DNA of 15,415 nucleotides from an uncultured Ruminococcus sp. (GTDB lineage: Bacteria; Bacillota; Clostridia; Oscillospirales; Acutalibacteraceae), in the NCBI GenBank assembly GCA_951800855.1, contig CATOLC010000007.1, positions 1 through 15,415 on the forward strand, given 5' to 3'. The translations under genes and the position numbers were made by a program. The notes under the pieces were generated by a model. It did no database searches and was not told the DNA's origin. It worked only from the letters and a program-made list of their open reading frames with translations. This document shows, piece after piece, positions 8,246-14,758 of the stretch; positions within the stretch are counted from its first letter, which is position 1, and each line of letters opens with the position of its first letter.

Positions 8246-8405
8246 CTTTTCCCCTCCTATAAATGGTCATCGGTTGACCTGTTTGCCAACATTACCTTAA
8301 CAACATGTTCGTTGGATATCCAACACCTGTGCGGAGATTTTAGTGAAATTCTATAAAATGCAAAAACATATTACACCTATAAATCTAAAATATAAGTGTA
8401 ACAGT
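8246..8405 (-). promoter_or_regulatory. Structured rpsJ-rplC intercistronic leader (candidate)
   Basis: Most junctions in this cluster are under 30 bases; this one is 160. In transcript direction it holds an 11-bp stem with one G-U pair and a 9-base loop (8371-8401), starting 4 bases after the rpsJ stop; a perfect 14-base palindrome GTTGGATATCCAAC (8311-8324); and GGTCA-ACCGA-TGACC (8265-8279), a 5-bp hairpin just before the rplC Shine-Dalgarno. The first stem is followed by a loose U-rich stretch (UGUUUUUG), not a clean terminator tail. A role in attenuation, processing or control of rplC is inference. Confidence 0.4.
8371..8401 (-). repeat. Inverted repeat after rpsJ (11-bp arms)
   Basis: Arms 8371-8381 and 8391-8401 pair over 11 bp with one G-U pair on the transcript strand, around a 9-base loop, beginning 4 bases after the rpsJ stop codon. 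The stem is AT-rich (about three G-C pairs). The following bases include a run of five U but not directly at the stem, so it could be a weak attenuator, a processing site or a 3-prime stabiliser. Confidence 0.55.
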
Positions 8406-8717
8406 TTAAAGCTTTATTTCTATGTCCACTCCGGCAGAAATGTCAAGACCCATCATAGCCTCCACAGTTTTGTTAGAAGGTCTAAGAACATATATTACTC
8501 TCTTATGGGTTCTTGTTTCAAACTGCTCCCGGCTGGTCTTGTAAATATGCGTAGGCCTAATTACTGTTATAACCTGTTTTTCTGTAGGAAGTGGAATCGG
8601 TCCAGAAACCTTTCCCCCTGACCTTTGGGCTGTTTGAATGATTTTATCAGCAGACTGATCCACTAATTGATGATCATATCCTTTGATTTTGATTTTGATT
8701 TTTTCTTTAACTGCCAA
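8406..8717 (-). CDS. rpsJ: 30S ribosomal protein S10
   Basis: S10 is a 30S head protein and also NusE, the NusG/NusB partner in transcription antitermination. Diagnostic segments are [41 protein letters not shown] and the end [14 protein letters not shown]. The start is ambiguous. The TTG at 8717-8715 lies 8-9 bases after AAGGGGGT and gives the family-like MAVKEKIKI (103 residues). The ATG at 8723-8721 would lie only 2-3 bases after that Shine-Dalgarno and add two residues (105). I prefer the TTG. It is the first gene of the S10 operon. Confidence 0.97.
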   Translation of the reverse strand: MAVKEKIKIKIKGYDHQLVDQSADKIIQTAQRSGGKVSGPIPLPTEKQVITVIRPTHIYKTSREQFETRTHKRVIYVLRPSNKTVEAMMGLDISAGVDIEIKL

Positions 8718-8775
8718 ATTCATTTACCCCCTTTTAAATATAATTAAGCTGACGTGTCATCCACCCTTCCGGGCG

Positions 8776-8804
8776 TTTTGTATTTTAGCGGATAAAATAC
8801 AAAA
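8776..8804 (-). repeat. Perfect 12-bp stem in the rpsJ leader
   Basis: Arms 8776-8787 and 8793-8804 are perfectly complementary over 12 bases around a 5-base loop, UCCGC in the transcript. On the transcript strand the stem is followed by CGCCC, not U residues, so it is not an intrinsic terminator. It stands about 50 bases upstream of the rpsJ Shine-Dalgarno, inside the leader of the S10 operon. Candidate cis-regulatory element; no family recognised. Confidence 0.6.
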
Positions 8805-8877
8805 TTTTATCGAACTTTAATACAGTGCAACATATCTAACCCCTGATATGTACATACAAATTCAGCCATGCCTTAAT

Positions 8878-8906
8878 ATATTACCACATGTTGTCATTTT
8901 ATGCAA
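8878..8906 (-). promoter_or_regulatory. Promoter for the S10 operon (sigma-A type, extended -10)
   Basis: On the minus strand TTGCAT (8906-8901) and TAATAT (8883-8878) are separated by exactly 17 bases, and the -10 box is preceded by TGG, the extended -10 TGn motif. The predicted transcription start is about 8870-8872, giving a leader of roughly 150 nt before rpsJ. Spacing and both boxes fit the housekeeping sigma factor well; the -35 box differs from TTGACA at two positions. Confidence 0.7.
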
Positions 8907-9079
8907 GTAGTTTTTTCAAAATTGAGCTAAAATATAATCATATAACTTTAAAACATTTTCAATTTCTATCTTTTATTTTTGTTGAACAATAAAATATAGT
9001 AATCTTTCACAAATTTTTTAACTATATATTCTCTCTAAAAACCAAGCCAATCGTACATATATAATTAACACAAATTCCC

Positions 9080-9559
9080 TCAGCCTTGCTTCTCCTCTTT
9101 TACATTAACTCTTACGTTTGCCATTATATCCTTGTGAAGTTTAATTTCATAAAGGTAAGTACCGAAAGAATCTACAATTTTAGTATCTTCTAGAGAAGAA
9201 TTTTTTATCTTTCTTTTATCTATAGAAATGCCAAATTTTCCATTCAGAGCATCTGCAACATTTTGCGAAGTAATTGAACCAAAAAGTTTTCCACCTGCTC
9301 CTCCTTTAGCATAAATATCAACCGATTGTCCATCTATTGCTTTTTTCATCTCCTCGGCGGCTCTCATCTCTTCTTTTTGCTTCCGTGCATCAGATTCCTT
9401 CTTGTCTTTAAGTTCTTGCATTGCAGCAGCATCAGCAATAACTGCAAGGTGCTGAGGCAAAAGATAGTTTCTTGCATATCCATCCGGAACACTAACTATT
9501 TCTCTTTCTTTCCCCCTGCCCTTTACATCTTTTAGTAAAATCACATTTATTTTCCCCAT
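9080..9559 (-). CDS. rplI: 50S ribosomal protein L9
   Basis: L9 binds domain V of 23S rRNA near the base of the L1 stalk; it reaches out of the ribosome and helps keep the reading frame. The N-terminal domain (about 1-55) has VILLKDVKGRGKEREIVSV and DGYARNYLLP, the family signature; a charged connecting helix follows (about 58-88), then a C-terminal domain with GKLFGSITSQNVADAL. At 159 residues it is about 10 longer than usual. The ATG at 9559-9557 lies 13 bases inside the end of gdpP with a weak GAGTGA upstream; a GTG at codon 6 would remove part of the first strand, so I keep the ATG. Confidence 0.95.
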   Translation of the reverse strand: MGKINVILLKDVKGRGKEREIVSVPDGYARNYLLPQHLAVIADAAAMQELKDKKESDARKQKEEMRAAEEMKKAIDGQSVDIYAKGGAGGKLFGSITSQNVADALNGKFGISIDKRKIKNSSLEDTKIVDSFGTYLYEIKLHKDIMANVRVNVKEEKQG

Positions 9560-11535
9560 TTTAAATCACTCTTTTCAATTTTATCTTTATTGGTAATTAA
9601 TAAATTATCGAGTATTTCTAAAAGTTTTCCCTTAACTTCTTCTAAAGATGAATTCGAAATCTGTGTAGCGGCCATACCTTGGTGACCACCACCGCCAAGC
9701 TTTTCCATAATTATCTGTACATTTACCTCCCCTAGAGCTCTTGCTGAAACACAAATCTGATCCCTATAAGGAAAAATCACAAACGAAGCTTTAATTCCTT
9801 TGATTTCTAAAAGATCATCCGCCGCCTGAGCACAAGCAATGCGTATATCTTCCTTTGTCTGTTCAATTGAAGCGATAGCACAGTCATTATAAATCTGTGC
9901 ATTATCAATAATTTTACACTTTATTTTATACGTGTCAATAGAATCAAAAAACATTTTTTTAACTTCAATGGTATCTGCACCTTTTTTCCTTAAATAAGCC
10001 GCCGCCTCAAATGTCCTTATGCCGGTTTTCATAAAAAAGTTTTTTGTGTCAAGCATTATACCTGCGAGCAAACACTCCGCTTCAACCTTTTTTAGGTTTT
10101 TATCCCCCATATATTGTACAAGCTCCGTTACCATTTCACTGGCTGATGAGGCAAAGGTCTCGTGGTAAAATATTACCGCATCAGAAATATGGTCCACAAC
10201 CATTCTATGGTGGTCTATAACAACAACATCTTTGCATTTTTCGTATAGCTCACTGTCCTCAAGAAAGCTTGCACAATGCGTATCAACAACCACTAAAAGA
10301 GAATTGTCCTGTAACATTGATTTACTTTTTTCTGGACTTATAAATATTGTCTCGCCAAGAGTATTTTCCAATTTTTCTATTGCAGCTCCTGCTAGCGTGG
10401 TGTCTCTATCAACAACAATATACGCTTTCTTGTTTTTTATATTAGATGCTGTGCTCCAAATCCCAACAGCTGCCCCAATACTGTCCAAATCAGAAAACCT
10501 GTGACCTGAAATAAGTATAAGATCACTTGCCGACATTTGTTCATAAAGCGCCGAGGCTATTACCCGTGTCCTAACCTTACTTCTTTTCTCTACCTCTTTC
10601 GAATTACCGCCGAAAAATTCATAAGCTTCACCTTTTTTGATGGAAACTTGGTCCCCTCCACGTCCTAAAGACATATCCAGTGCACTTTGAGCCCACCTTT
10701 CCGCCTCCATCATATCAGATGCACCATATCCTATTCCTATAGAAACCGTAGCAAATCTGTGGTCATCAAGTTTTATATTGTGAATTCTGTTTAATATCCT
10801 AAATTTATCGCTTTTAAATATTTCCAAATGACGTTTTTCAAAAACCATAAGAAATTTCCCGTCAGTGAGCTTTTTAATAAAACCCGATGTTTCCGCTGCC
10901 CATTCCCTGAGCATGGTTTCAACTGAGGAAGAAATCTGGGATAATTGTGCGTCCGTACAGTCTCTCTTAAATTCCTCCATATTATCAAAAAGAATCAGCG
11001 CAACCACTGGTCTGCTTTCGCTATATTCTTGCTCTATTTCTTTATACTCAGTACATTCTATGAAATAAAGCGCAGCAGCACTTTCAAATTGTGAACCATA
11101 CACAATGTAATTTCGCCCATTATATTTAATATCTACTCCGTTTTTTGCCAAAACGTCACCTAGAGTTTCTCCAGCTAAAAACTGCAATATAGACTCACCA
11201 AGCCAGCCCCGTCCTTTGCCAACAACATCTCTAAACAGCATATTATATGCCACTATTTCACCTATTTTCCCTACTAAAACTGTTGGTATAGGAATTCTTT
11301 GCAAAAAATCTACATCTACATCCCCAAGTGCAGCAGCTGCATTTTTTATTAAGTTATTTATATATTCATTAAAATTTTTAGTCCCAAAATAAATTAAAAT
11401 AACAGAAATCACAGCTACCAGCATATCCATAACAAATAATATCCAATTAAATGGGAAACTAATGCAAGCCATAATTACCATTGCTATTGATACAATATAA
11501 AATGCAGGAGAAATTATCCAAATTTTTTTATTCAA
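9547..11535 (-). CDS. gdpP: Cyclic-di-AMP phosphodiesterase, GdpP/YybT family
   Basis: GdpP is a membrane protein that hydrolyses cyclic-di-AMP to pApA and so affects cell wall, potassium and beta-lactam responses in Firmicutes. All parts are visible: two membrane segments (about 5-27 and 30-50), a PAS-like domain (about 65-165), a degenerate GGDEF domain (about 175-300, DGKFL in place of the active motif), and a DHH-DHHA1 domain from about 335. Candidate metal ligands are His345, Asp349, Asp351 (GHRFSDLDSIG), Asp418, Asp441-His442-His443 and Asp496; the DHHA1 motif is GGGGHQG at 614-620. The start is a TTG 7 bases after AGGAGG (11548-11543). It follows rnj by 30 bases. Confidence 0.96.
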   Translation of the reverse strand: MNKKIWIISPAFYIVSIAMVIMACISFPFNWILFVMDMLVAVISVILIYFGTKNFNEYINNLIKNAAAALGDVDVDFLQRIPIPTVLVGKIGEIVAYNMLFRDVVGKGRGWLGESILQFLAGETLGDVLAKNGVDIKYNGRNYIVYGSQFESAAALYFIECTEYKEIEQEYSESRPVVALILFDNMEEFKRDCTDAQLSQISSSVETMLREWAAETSGFIKKLTDGKFLMVFEKRHLEIFKSDKFRILNRIHNIKLDDHRFATVSIGIGYGASDMMEAERWAQSALDMSLGRGGDQVSIKKGEAYEFFGGNSKEVEKRSKVRTRVIASALYEQMSASDLILISGHRFSDLDSIGAAVGIWSTASNIKNKKAYIVVDRDTTLAGAAIEKLENTLGETIFISPEKSKSMLQDNSLLVVVDTHCASFLEDSELYEKCKDVVVIDHHRMVVDHISDAVIFYHETFASSASEMVTELVQYMGDKNLKKVEAECLLAGIMLDTKNFFMKTGIRTFEAAAYLRKKGADTIEVKKMFFDSIDTYKIKCKIIDNAQIYNDCAIASIEQTKEDIRIACAQAADDLLEIKGIKASFVIFPYRDQICVSARALGEVNVQIIMEKLGGGGHQGMAATQISNSSLEEVKGKLLEILDNLLITNKDKIEKSDLKWGK

Positions 11536-11565
11536 AGCCCTGCCTCCTCACTCGCAAAATGACTT

Positions 11566-13485
11566 TTAGACTTCCATAATTACGGGCAAAATGACCGGAT
11601 TTCTGCGTGTTTTGTCATGAAAAAGTTTATACAAATCATCTTTAACTCTGGTTTTTATCTCGCTCCAATCCCTTATATCAAGTTCTGAACAGTCCTCCAA
11701 AGCTCTGTAGGCACATCTTCTAGCCTCATCCATAAGCGATTCAGATTCTCTTACATAAACAAATCCTCTTGAAACTATATCCGGTCCAGCTATAACGTGC
11801 CTGTCAGAAGAATCCAGAGTTGCCACAACAACAATCAAGCCATCCTGGCCGAGATGCTTTCTGTCTCGCAAAACGATACTACCAACATCTCCGACTCCTA
11901 TTCCATCAACAAGGACCAATTCAGTAGGAACAGTCCCTACCTTTTTGACCGATGAATTATTAAGCTCAATTAAATCCCCTGTGTCACCAACATATATATT
12001 AGACTGAGGTATACCCATGTTCTCCCCTGTCTCGGCATGCTTCATCAAGTGTTTCCTTTCGCCATGAACTGGTATAAAATATCTCGGCTTAACAAGGCCT
12101 AAAATTATTTTTTGTTCCTCTTGGCAAGCGTGACCAGACACATGAATGTCATACATAGATTCATAAATAACCTCACAACCAAGCTTCATAAGCTCGTTCA
12201 CAACTGCACCGACTGTTTTTTCATTGCCAGGAATAGGATGTGCTGAAATTATAATAAAATCATCCGCCCCTACTTCCACCTTTTTATGCTCAGAAAACGC
12301 CATTCTATAAAGCGCCGACATAGGCTCTCCTTGACTTCCCGTTGTTACAAGGACTATTTCATGGTCACAATACTTATTTATTATATCCAAATCAATTATC
12401 ACATTATCCGGCACATCAAGATAGCCTAGCTCTCTTGCTATGGACACATAATTCAGCATGCTTCTCCCAGAAAAAGCAACTTTTCTTTTAGTTTTTATCG
12501 CACAATTAAGAATTTGCTGTATACGGCCTACATTCGAGGCAAATGTGGCAATTATTATCCTTCGGTCCCCTGCTTTTTGAAAAAGCAAATCAAAAGACTC
12601 ATCAATTTTCTTTTCCGTCATTGTATATCCCGGCCTATCTGCATTGGTCGAGTCAGAAAGTAGTGCTAACACTCCCTTTTGGCCTATTTCGGCAAACCTT
12701 GACAGATTTATCATTTCTCCTCTTGAGGGCGTACAGTCTATTTTGAAGTCTCCAGTATGCACAATAAGTCCAGCCGGAGATTTTATTATCACTGCAGCAG
12801 CGTCGGGTATAGAGTGGTTCACATAAACATATTCTACTCCCATACAACCGACATGTATCGTCTGTCCAAAACTTACAGTATTAAGTTTTGCACCATTAAA
12901 AAGTTTATGTTCCTTAAGCTTGCTACCAATAAGCCCAATTGTAAGAGGTGTAGCATAAATCGGAATATTGACTTTTTTTAAAAGATAAGGGATTGCACCT
13001 ATATGGTCCTCATGCCCATGCGTAACGATTAGTCCCTTTATTCTGTCTTTATTTTGCTCTATATAGGAAAAATCTGGAATAACAAGGTCAACACCAAGCA
13101 TCTCTCCGTCAGGAAACGCCATACCGCAATCCAGTATAATTATGTCTCCCTCACATTCAAATACAGTCATATTTTTCCCTATTTGGTTAAGACCTCCCAA
13201 AAATCCTATTTTCATGGACGGTTTTGTTTTTCGGATTTGTCTTGAATAGTTGCTTTTTTTGCTTTTATTTTTGTTAATATCTTTTCCTAAATCCTGCCCC
13301 GACAAATTTTCTGTTTTCTTTAATTCAATGTCATTAATACTTTTATTTGCAGTTTTATTCCCTGTTCCTCTTCTTTGCGACGACTTCCTCGGCTTATCCA
13401 CTGGTTTGGAATTAACAGCCACACTCTCTGCAGAAACTTTTACTGCAGTTCCTCCTTGTAATGTATTTATTCTATTTTTTTCCAC
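11566..13485 (-). CDS. rnj: Ribonuclease J with long basic N-terminal extension
   Basis: RNase J is a metallo-beta-lactamase/beta-CASP enzyme with endonuclease and 5-prime exonuclease activity, central to mRNA decay and rRNA maturation in Firmicutes. The catalytic HGHEDHIG is at residues 156-163, with further likely ligands in His224, the HTGDF segment (243-247), SDSTN (277-281), and the beta-CASP motifs GSQGEP (383-388), HVSGH (448-452) and PVHGE. I choose the GTG at 13485-13483, 7 bases after AGGAGG, giving 639 residues; Bacillus RNase J1 has about 555. The extra about 90 residues at the N-terminus are rich in Lys, Ser and Asn and low in complexity. A strong promoter lies upstream. Confidence 0.96.
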   Translation of the reverse strand: MEKNRINTLQGGTAVKVSAESVAVNSKPVDKPRKSSQRRGTGNKTANKSINDIELKKTENLSGQDLGKDINKNKSKKSNYSRQIRKTKPSMKIGFLGGLNQIGKNMTVFECEGDIIILDCGMAFPDGEMLGVDLVIPDFSYIEQNKDRIKGLIVTHGHEDHIGAIPYLLKKVNIPIYATPLTIGLIGSKLKEHKLFNGAKLNTVSFGQTIHVGCMGVEYVYVNHSIPDAAAVIIKSPAGLIVHTGDFKIDCTPSRGEMINLSRFAEIGQKGVLALLSDSTNADRPGYTMTEKKIDESFDLLFQKAGDRRIIIATFASNVGRIQQILNCAIKTKRKVAFSGRSMLNYVSIARELGYLDVPDNVIIDLDIINKYCDHEIVLVTTGSQGEPMSALYRMAFSEHKKVEVGADDFIIISAHPIPGNEKTVGAVVNELMKLGCEVIYESMYDIHVSGHACQEEQKIILGLVKPRYFIPVHGERKHLMKHAETGENMGIPQSNIYVGDTGDLIELNNSSVKKVGTVPTELVLVDGIGVGDVGSIVLRDRKHLGQDGLIVVVATLDSSDRHVIAGPDIVSRGFVYVRESESLMDEARRCAYRALEDCSELDIRDWSEIKTRVKDDLYKLFHDKTRRNPVILPVIMEV

Positions 13486-13607
13486 TTGTTTTCCTCCTAG
13501 TTTAAATAAAAATCTCAAAATATAAAAATAAAAAGCAATTAAATACTAAAATCAACAAAAATCCGAATAAGCTAAAATTTCTATAGCCGAACAACTCTGT
13601 CTTGTTA

Positions 13608-13636
13608 ATTTTAGCATATCTTAATCAGGCTGTCAA
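13608..13636 (-). promoter_or_regulatory. Promoter for rnj-gdpP-rplI (sigma-A type, extended -10)
   Basis: On the minus strand a consensus TTGACA (13636-13631), a 17-base spacer and TAAAAT (13613-13608) preceded by TGC give a near-ideal housekeeping promoter with an extended -10. The predicted start is about 13601, leaving an AU-rich 5-prime UTR of roughly 115 nt before the rnj GTG. The terminator at 13690-13723 isolates it from the upstream gene, so it should drive rnj, gdpP and rplI. Confidence 0.85.
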
Positions 13637-13689
13637 TATCTTTAGGAAGCAATTATAAGGGTAGATATAAAAAAGAAAAAGTACCGAAA

Positions 13690-13723
13690 CGAAAAATAAT
13701 AAGCAGCCAAAAGACTGCTTATT
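13690..13723 (-). terminator. Rho-independent terminator after the 269-residue protein gene
   Basis: A 9-bp stem (arms 13698-13706 and 13715-13723, core AAGCAG/CTGCTT) with an 8-base loop is followed on the minus strand by AUUUUUC and further U-rich sequence. It starts 12 bases after the stop codon at 13736. The plus-strand side is followed by GGGTTAATTG, so it acts only leftward. It closes the unknown gene group and separates it from the rnj promoter. Confidence 0.85.
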
Positions 13724-13735
13724 GGGTTAATTGTG

Positions 13736-14545
13736 TTATTTCAATTTATATCTATTGAGAGTTTTTTCATATTCTTTTAACTTTTCCAACACTTTAGTTG
13801 CAAATTGTAATATATCAAATTCCTGTTTTCTCACCAATTTTTTGCACTTATCTTCATTGGCTGTCTCATCAGCTTTAATATAGTCTTTAGTAAAGTTTTT
13901 CGCATCCAGATCTTTAAATATAACAAATTTATAAATAACTAGCATAGAACTGGCAACAATATCAGTACATTTTTTGGGCCAATTGACAAAATTAAGCTCA
14001 CGGGACATGCAAATCAAAGTGTTCAAAACGGATTCTCCATAGCCTAAAGCCAGTGCTGAATACGAGTTAAGTGTACTTTGTTCGCCCTCACTTATTTTCT
14101 GAATATTGTCTTCAAACGCTTCAAAACGATAATATCCCTCAGCCAGCCTATTACAAATTGTACTCCCTTCCAAAAAATATCTAGAAAGCCGATCTACCTT
14201 ATTTTTGATTTTAGTTAATATTTGGGGGTTAATTTTTTTAAAAACTTTCTCCAGCACCACTCTATCTTGTTCCTCTTTATCGTTGGTAGTTTTTTTATCT
14301 AAATAATTGCATGCACTCTCTAATTCTATTCCCATATTCAAATATAAATTTATTATTTCAACAATATCATCAATCTTCGTATCTTTCAAAGCTACACTCA
14401 GGCCCTTCAAAAGTTCTTTTTGCTGTTTATCTGTTATCTTAATCGACTTATTGTCAGTGGATTTAGTTTTTTTATCAAGAACACCTTTGATTTCCCTAGG
14501 AATATTTTTCATAACATTTTGTAATATAATATCTCTTTTGCTCAT
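13736..14545 (-). CDS. Hypothetical protein, Lys-rich, probably all-helical (269 residues)
   Basis: I do not recognise this protein. It is 269 residues, Lys- and Glu-rich, with long stretches that look alpha-helical and no signal peptide. Two charged stretches stand out: a Lys-rich linker at about 20-45 and a helix-like C-terminus (FATKVLEKLKEYEKTLNRYK). A hydrophobic run at about 197-210 (IVASSMLVIYKFVIF) includes a Lys and is short for a membrane segment. Two Cys pairs are not arranged as a metal site. The ATG at 14545-14543 follows AGAGGAT by about 6 bases. Its AT content is higher than that of the ribosomal genes. A clear terminator follows, so it is the last gene of its unit. Function unknown. 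Confidence 0.8.
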   Translation of the reverse strand: MSKRDIILQNVMKNIPREIKGVLDKKTKSTDNKSIKITDKQQKELLKGLSVALKDTKIDDIVEIINLYLNMGIELESACNYLDKKTTNDKEEQDRVVLEKVFKKINPQILTKIKNKVDRLSRYFLEGSTICNRLAEGYYRFEAFEDNIQKISEGEQSTLNSYSALALGYGESVLNTLICMSRELNFVNWPKKCTDIVASSMLVIYKFVIFKDLDAKNFTKDYIKADETANEDKCKKLVRKQEFDILQFATKVLEKLKEYEKTLNRYKLK

Positions 14546-14758
14546 AACACATCCTCTTTAATAAGTTTCGCCGTTTCTCTCCCCAGTCCAGCACAGAATC
14601 TTATCCCAGGCGGACACGTGTACCAAACCGTCCAGGACAGAGCGATCGGTTGCGAATACTGGTCTGCCCTTTCTCCTCCAGTAGCCAGTAAAATTAAATT
14701 CAGGTCCATAGAGTCCGTCCGACAAATGTCATTAAAACTTATTCACCCGCTACTGAGT
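14546..14758. other. Compositional island between two unknown genes
   Basis: The spacer between the two unrecognised genes contains a stretch (14571-14680) of about 56 percent GC by hand count, flanked by sequence of roughly 25-35 percent on the left and about 45 percent on the right. I see no tRNA cloverleaf, no strong inverted repeat and no convincing promoter for the left gene. Possible small reading frames in it are described separately. It may be a remnant of inserted DNA, a structured RNA or a small gene. Confidence 0.5.
14558..14725 (-). CDS. Possible small protein in GC-rich spacer (55 codons, uncertain)
   Basis: This frame opens at a TTG (14725-14723) and stops with TAA at 14560-14558, immediately before the Shine-Dalgarno of the next gene, which is an operon-like arrangement. 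The translation looks like ordinary soluble protein (GPEFNFTGYWRRKGRPVF, then SAWDKILCWTGERNG) with several Trp and Gly. Against it: no well-spaced ribosome binding site precedes the TTG, and a second 55-codon frame (14542-14709, ATG start, stop overlapping the next ATG) covers the same bases. An ATG at 14735-14733 has a GGGTGA upstream but meets a stop after 10 codons in a different frame, so a frameshifted remnant is also possible. No function is suggested. Confidence 0.3.
   Translation of the reverse strand: MSDGLYGPEFNFTGYWRRKGRPVFATDRSVLDGLVHVSAWDKILCWTGERNGETY

Larger units (their letters stand above)
8724..9079 (-). promoter_or_regulatory. S10 operon upstream region: promoter plus structured leader
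   Basis: This 356-base AT-rich region separates rplI from rpsJ and has no supported gene. It contains the extended -10 promoter at 8878-8906 and a leader of about 150 nt. The leader shows ACAUAUC/GAUAUGU pairing over an 8-base loop (around 8834-8854), a perfect 12-bp AU-rich stem (8776-8804) and a 5-bp stem capped by a GGAA tetraloop (about 8761-8775). A weaker second promoter, TTGAAA (8962-8957), 17 bases, GATTAT (8939-8934), is possible. No convincing terminator for rplI is visible in it. Confidence 0.6.

Noticed and set aside
8337..8363. Internal promoter between rpsJ and rplC (TTGCAT and TAAAAT)
   Set aside because: The spacer is only 15 bases and there is no extended -10, so it is not strong enough to call.
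8776..8804. Intrinsic terminator in the rpsJ leader
   Set aside because: The stem is perfect but AU-rich and followed by CGCCC on the transcript strand; no plus-strand gene exists for it to serve in the other direction.
10791..10988. Alternative minus-strand frame inside gdpP
   Set aside because: It is entirely inside the intact gdpP frame, without ribosome binding site or family features.
13486..13518. Longer rnj start at a TTG
   Set aside because: The AGGAGG lies inside this stretch and points to the GTG at 13485.
13486..13735. Riboswitch or other known RNA element in the rnj leader
   Set aside because: The UTR is AU-rich with only a weak GCUA/UAGC pairing; nothing resembles a known riboswitch.
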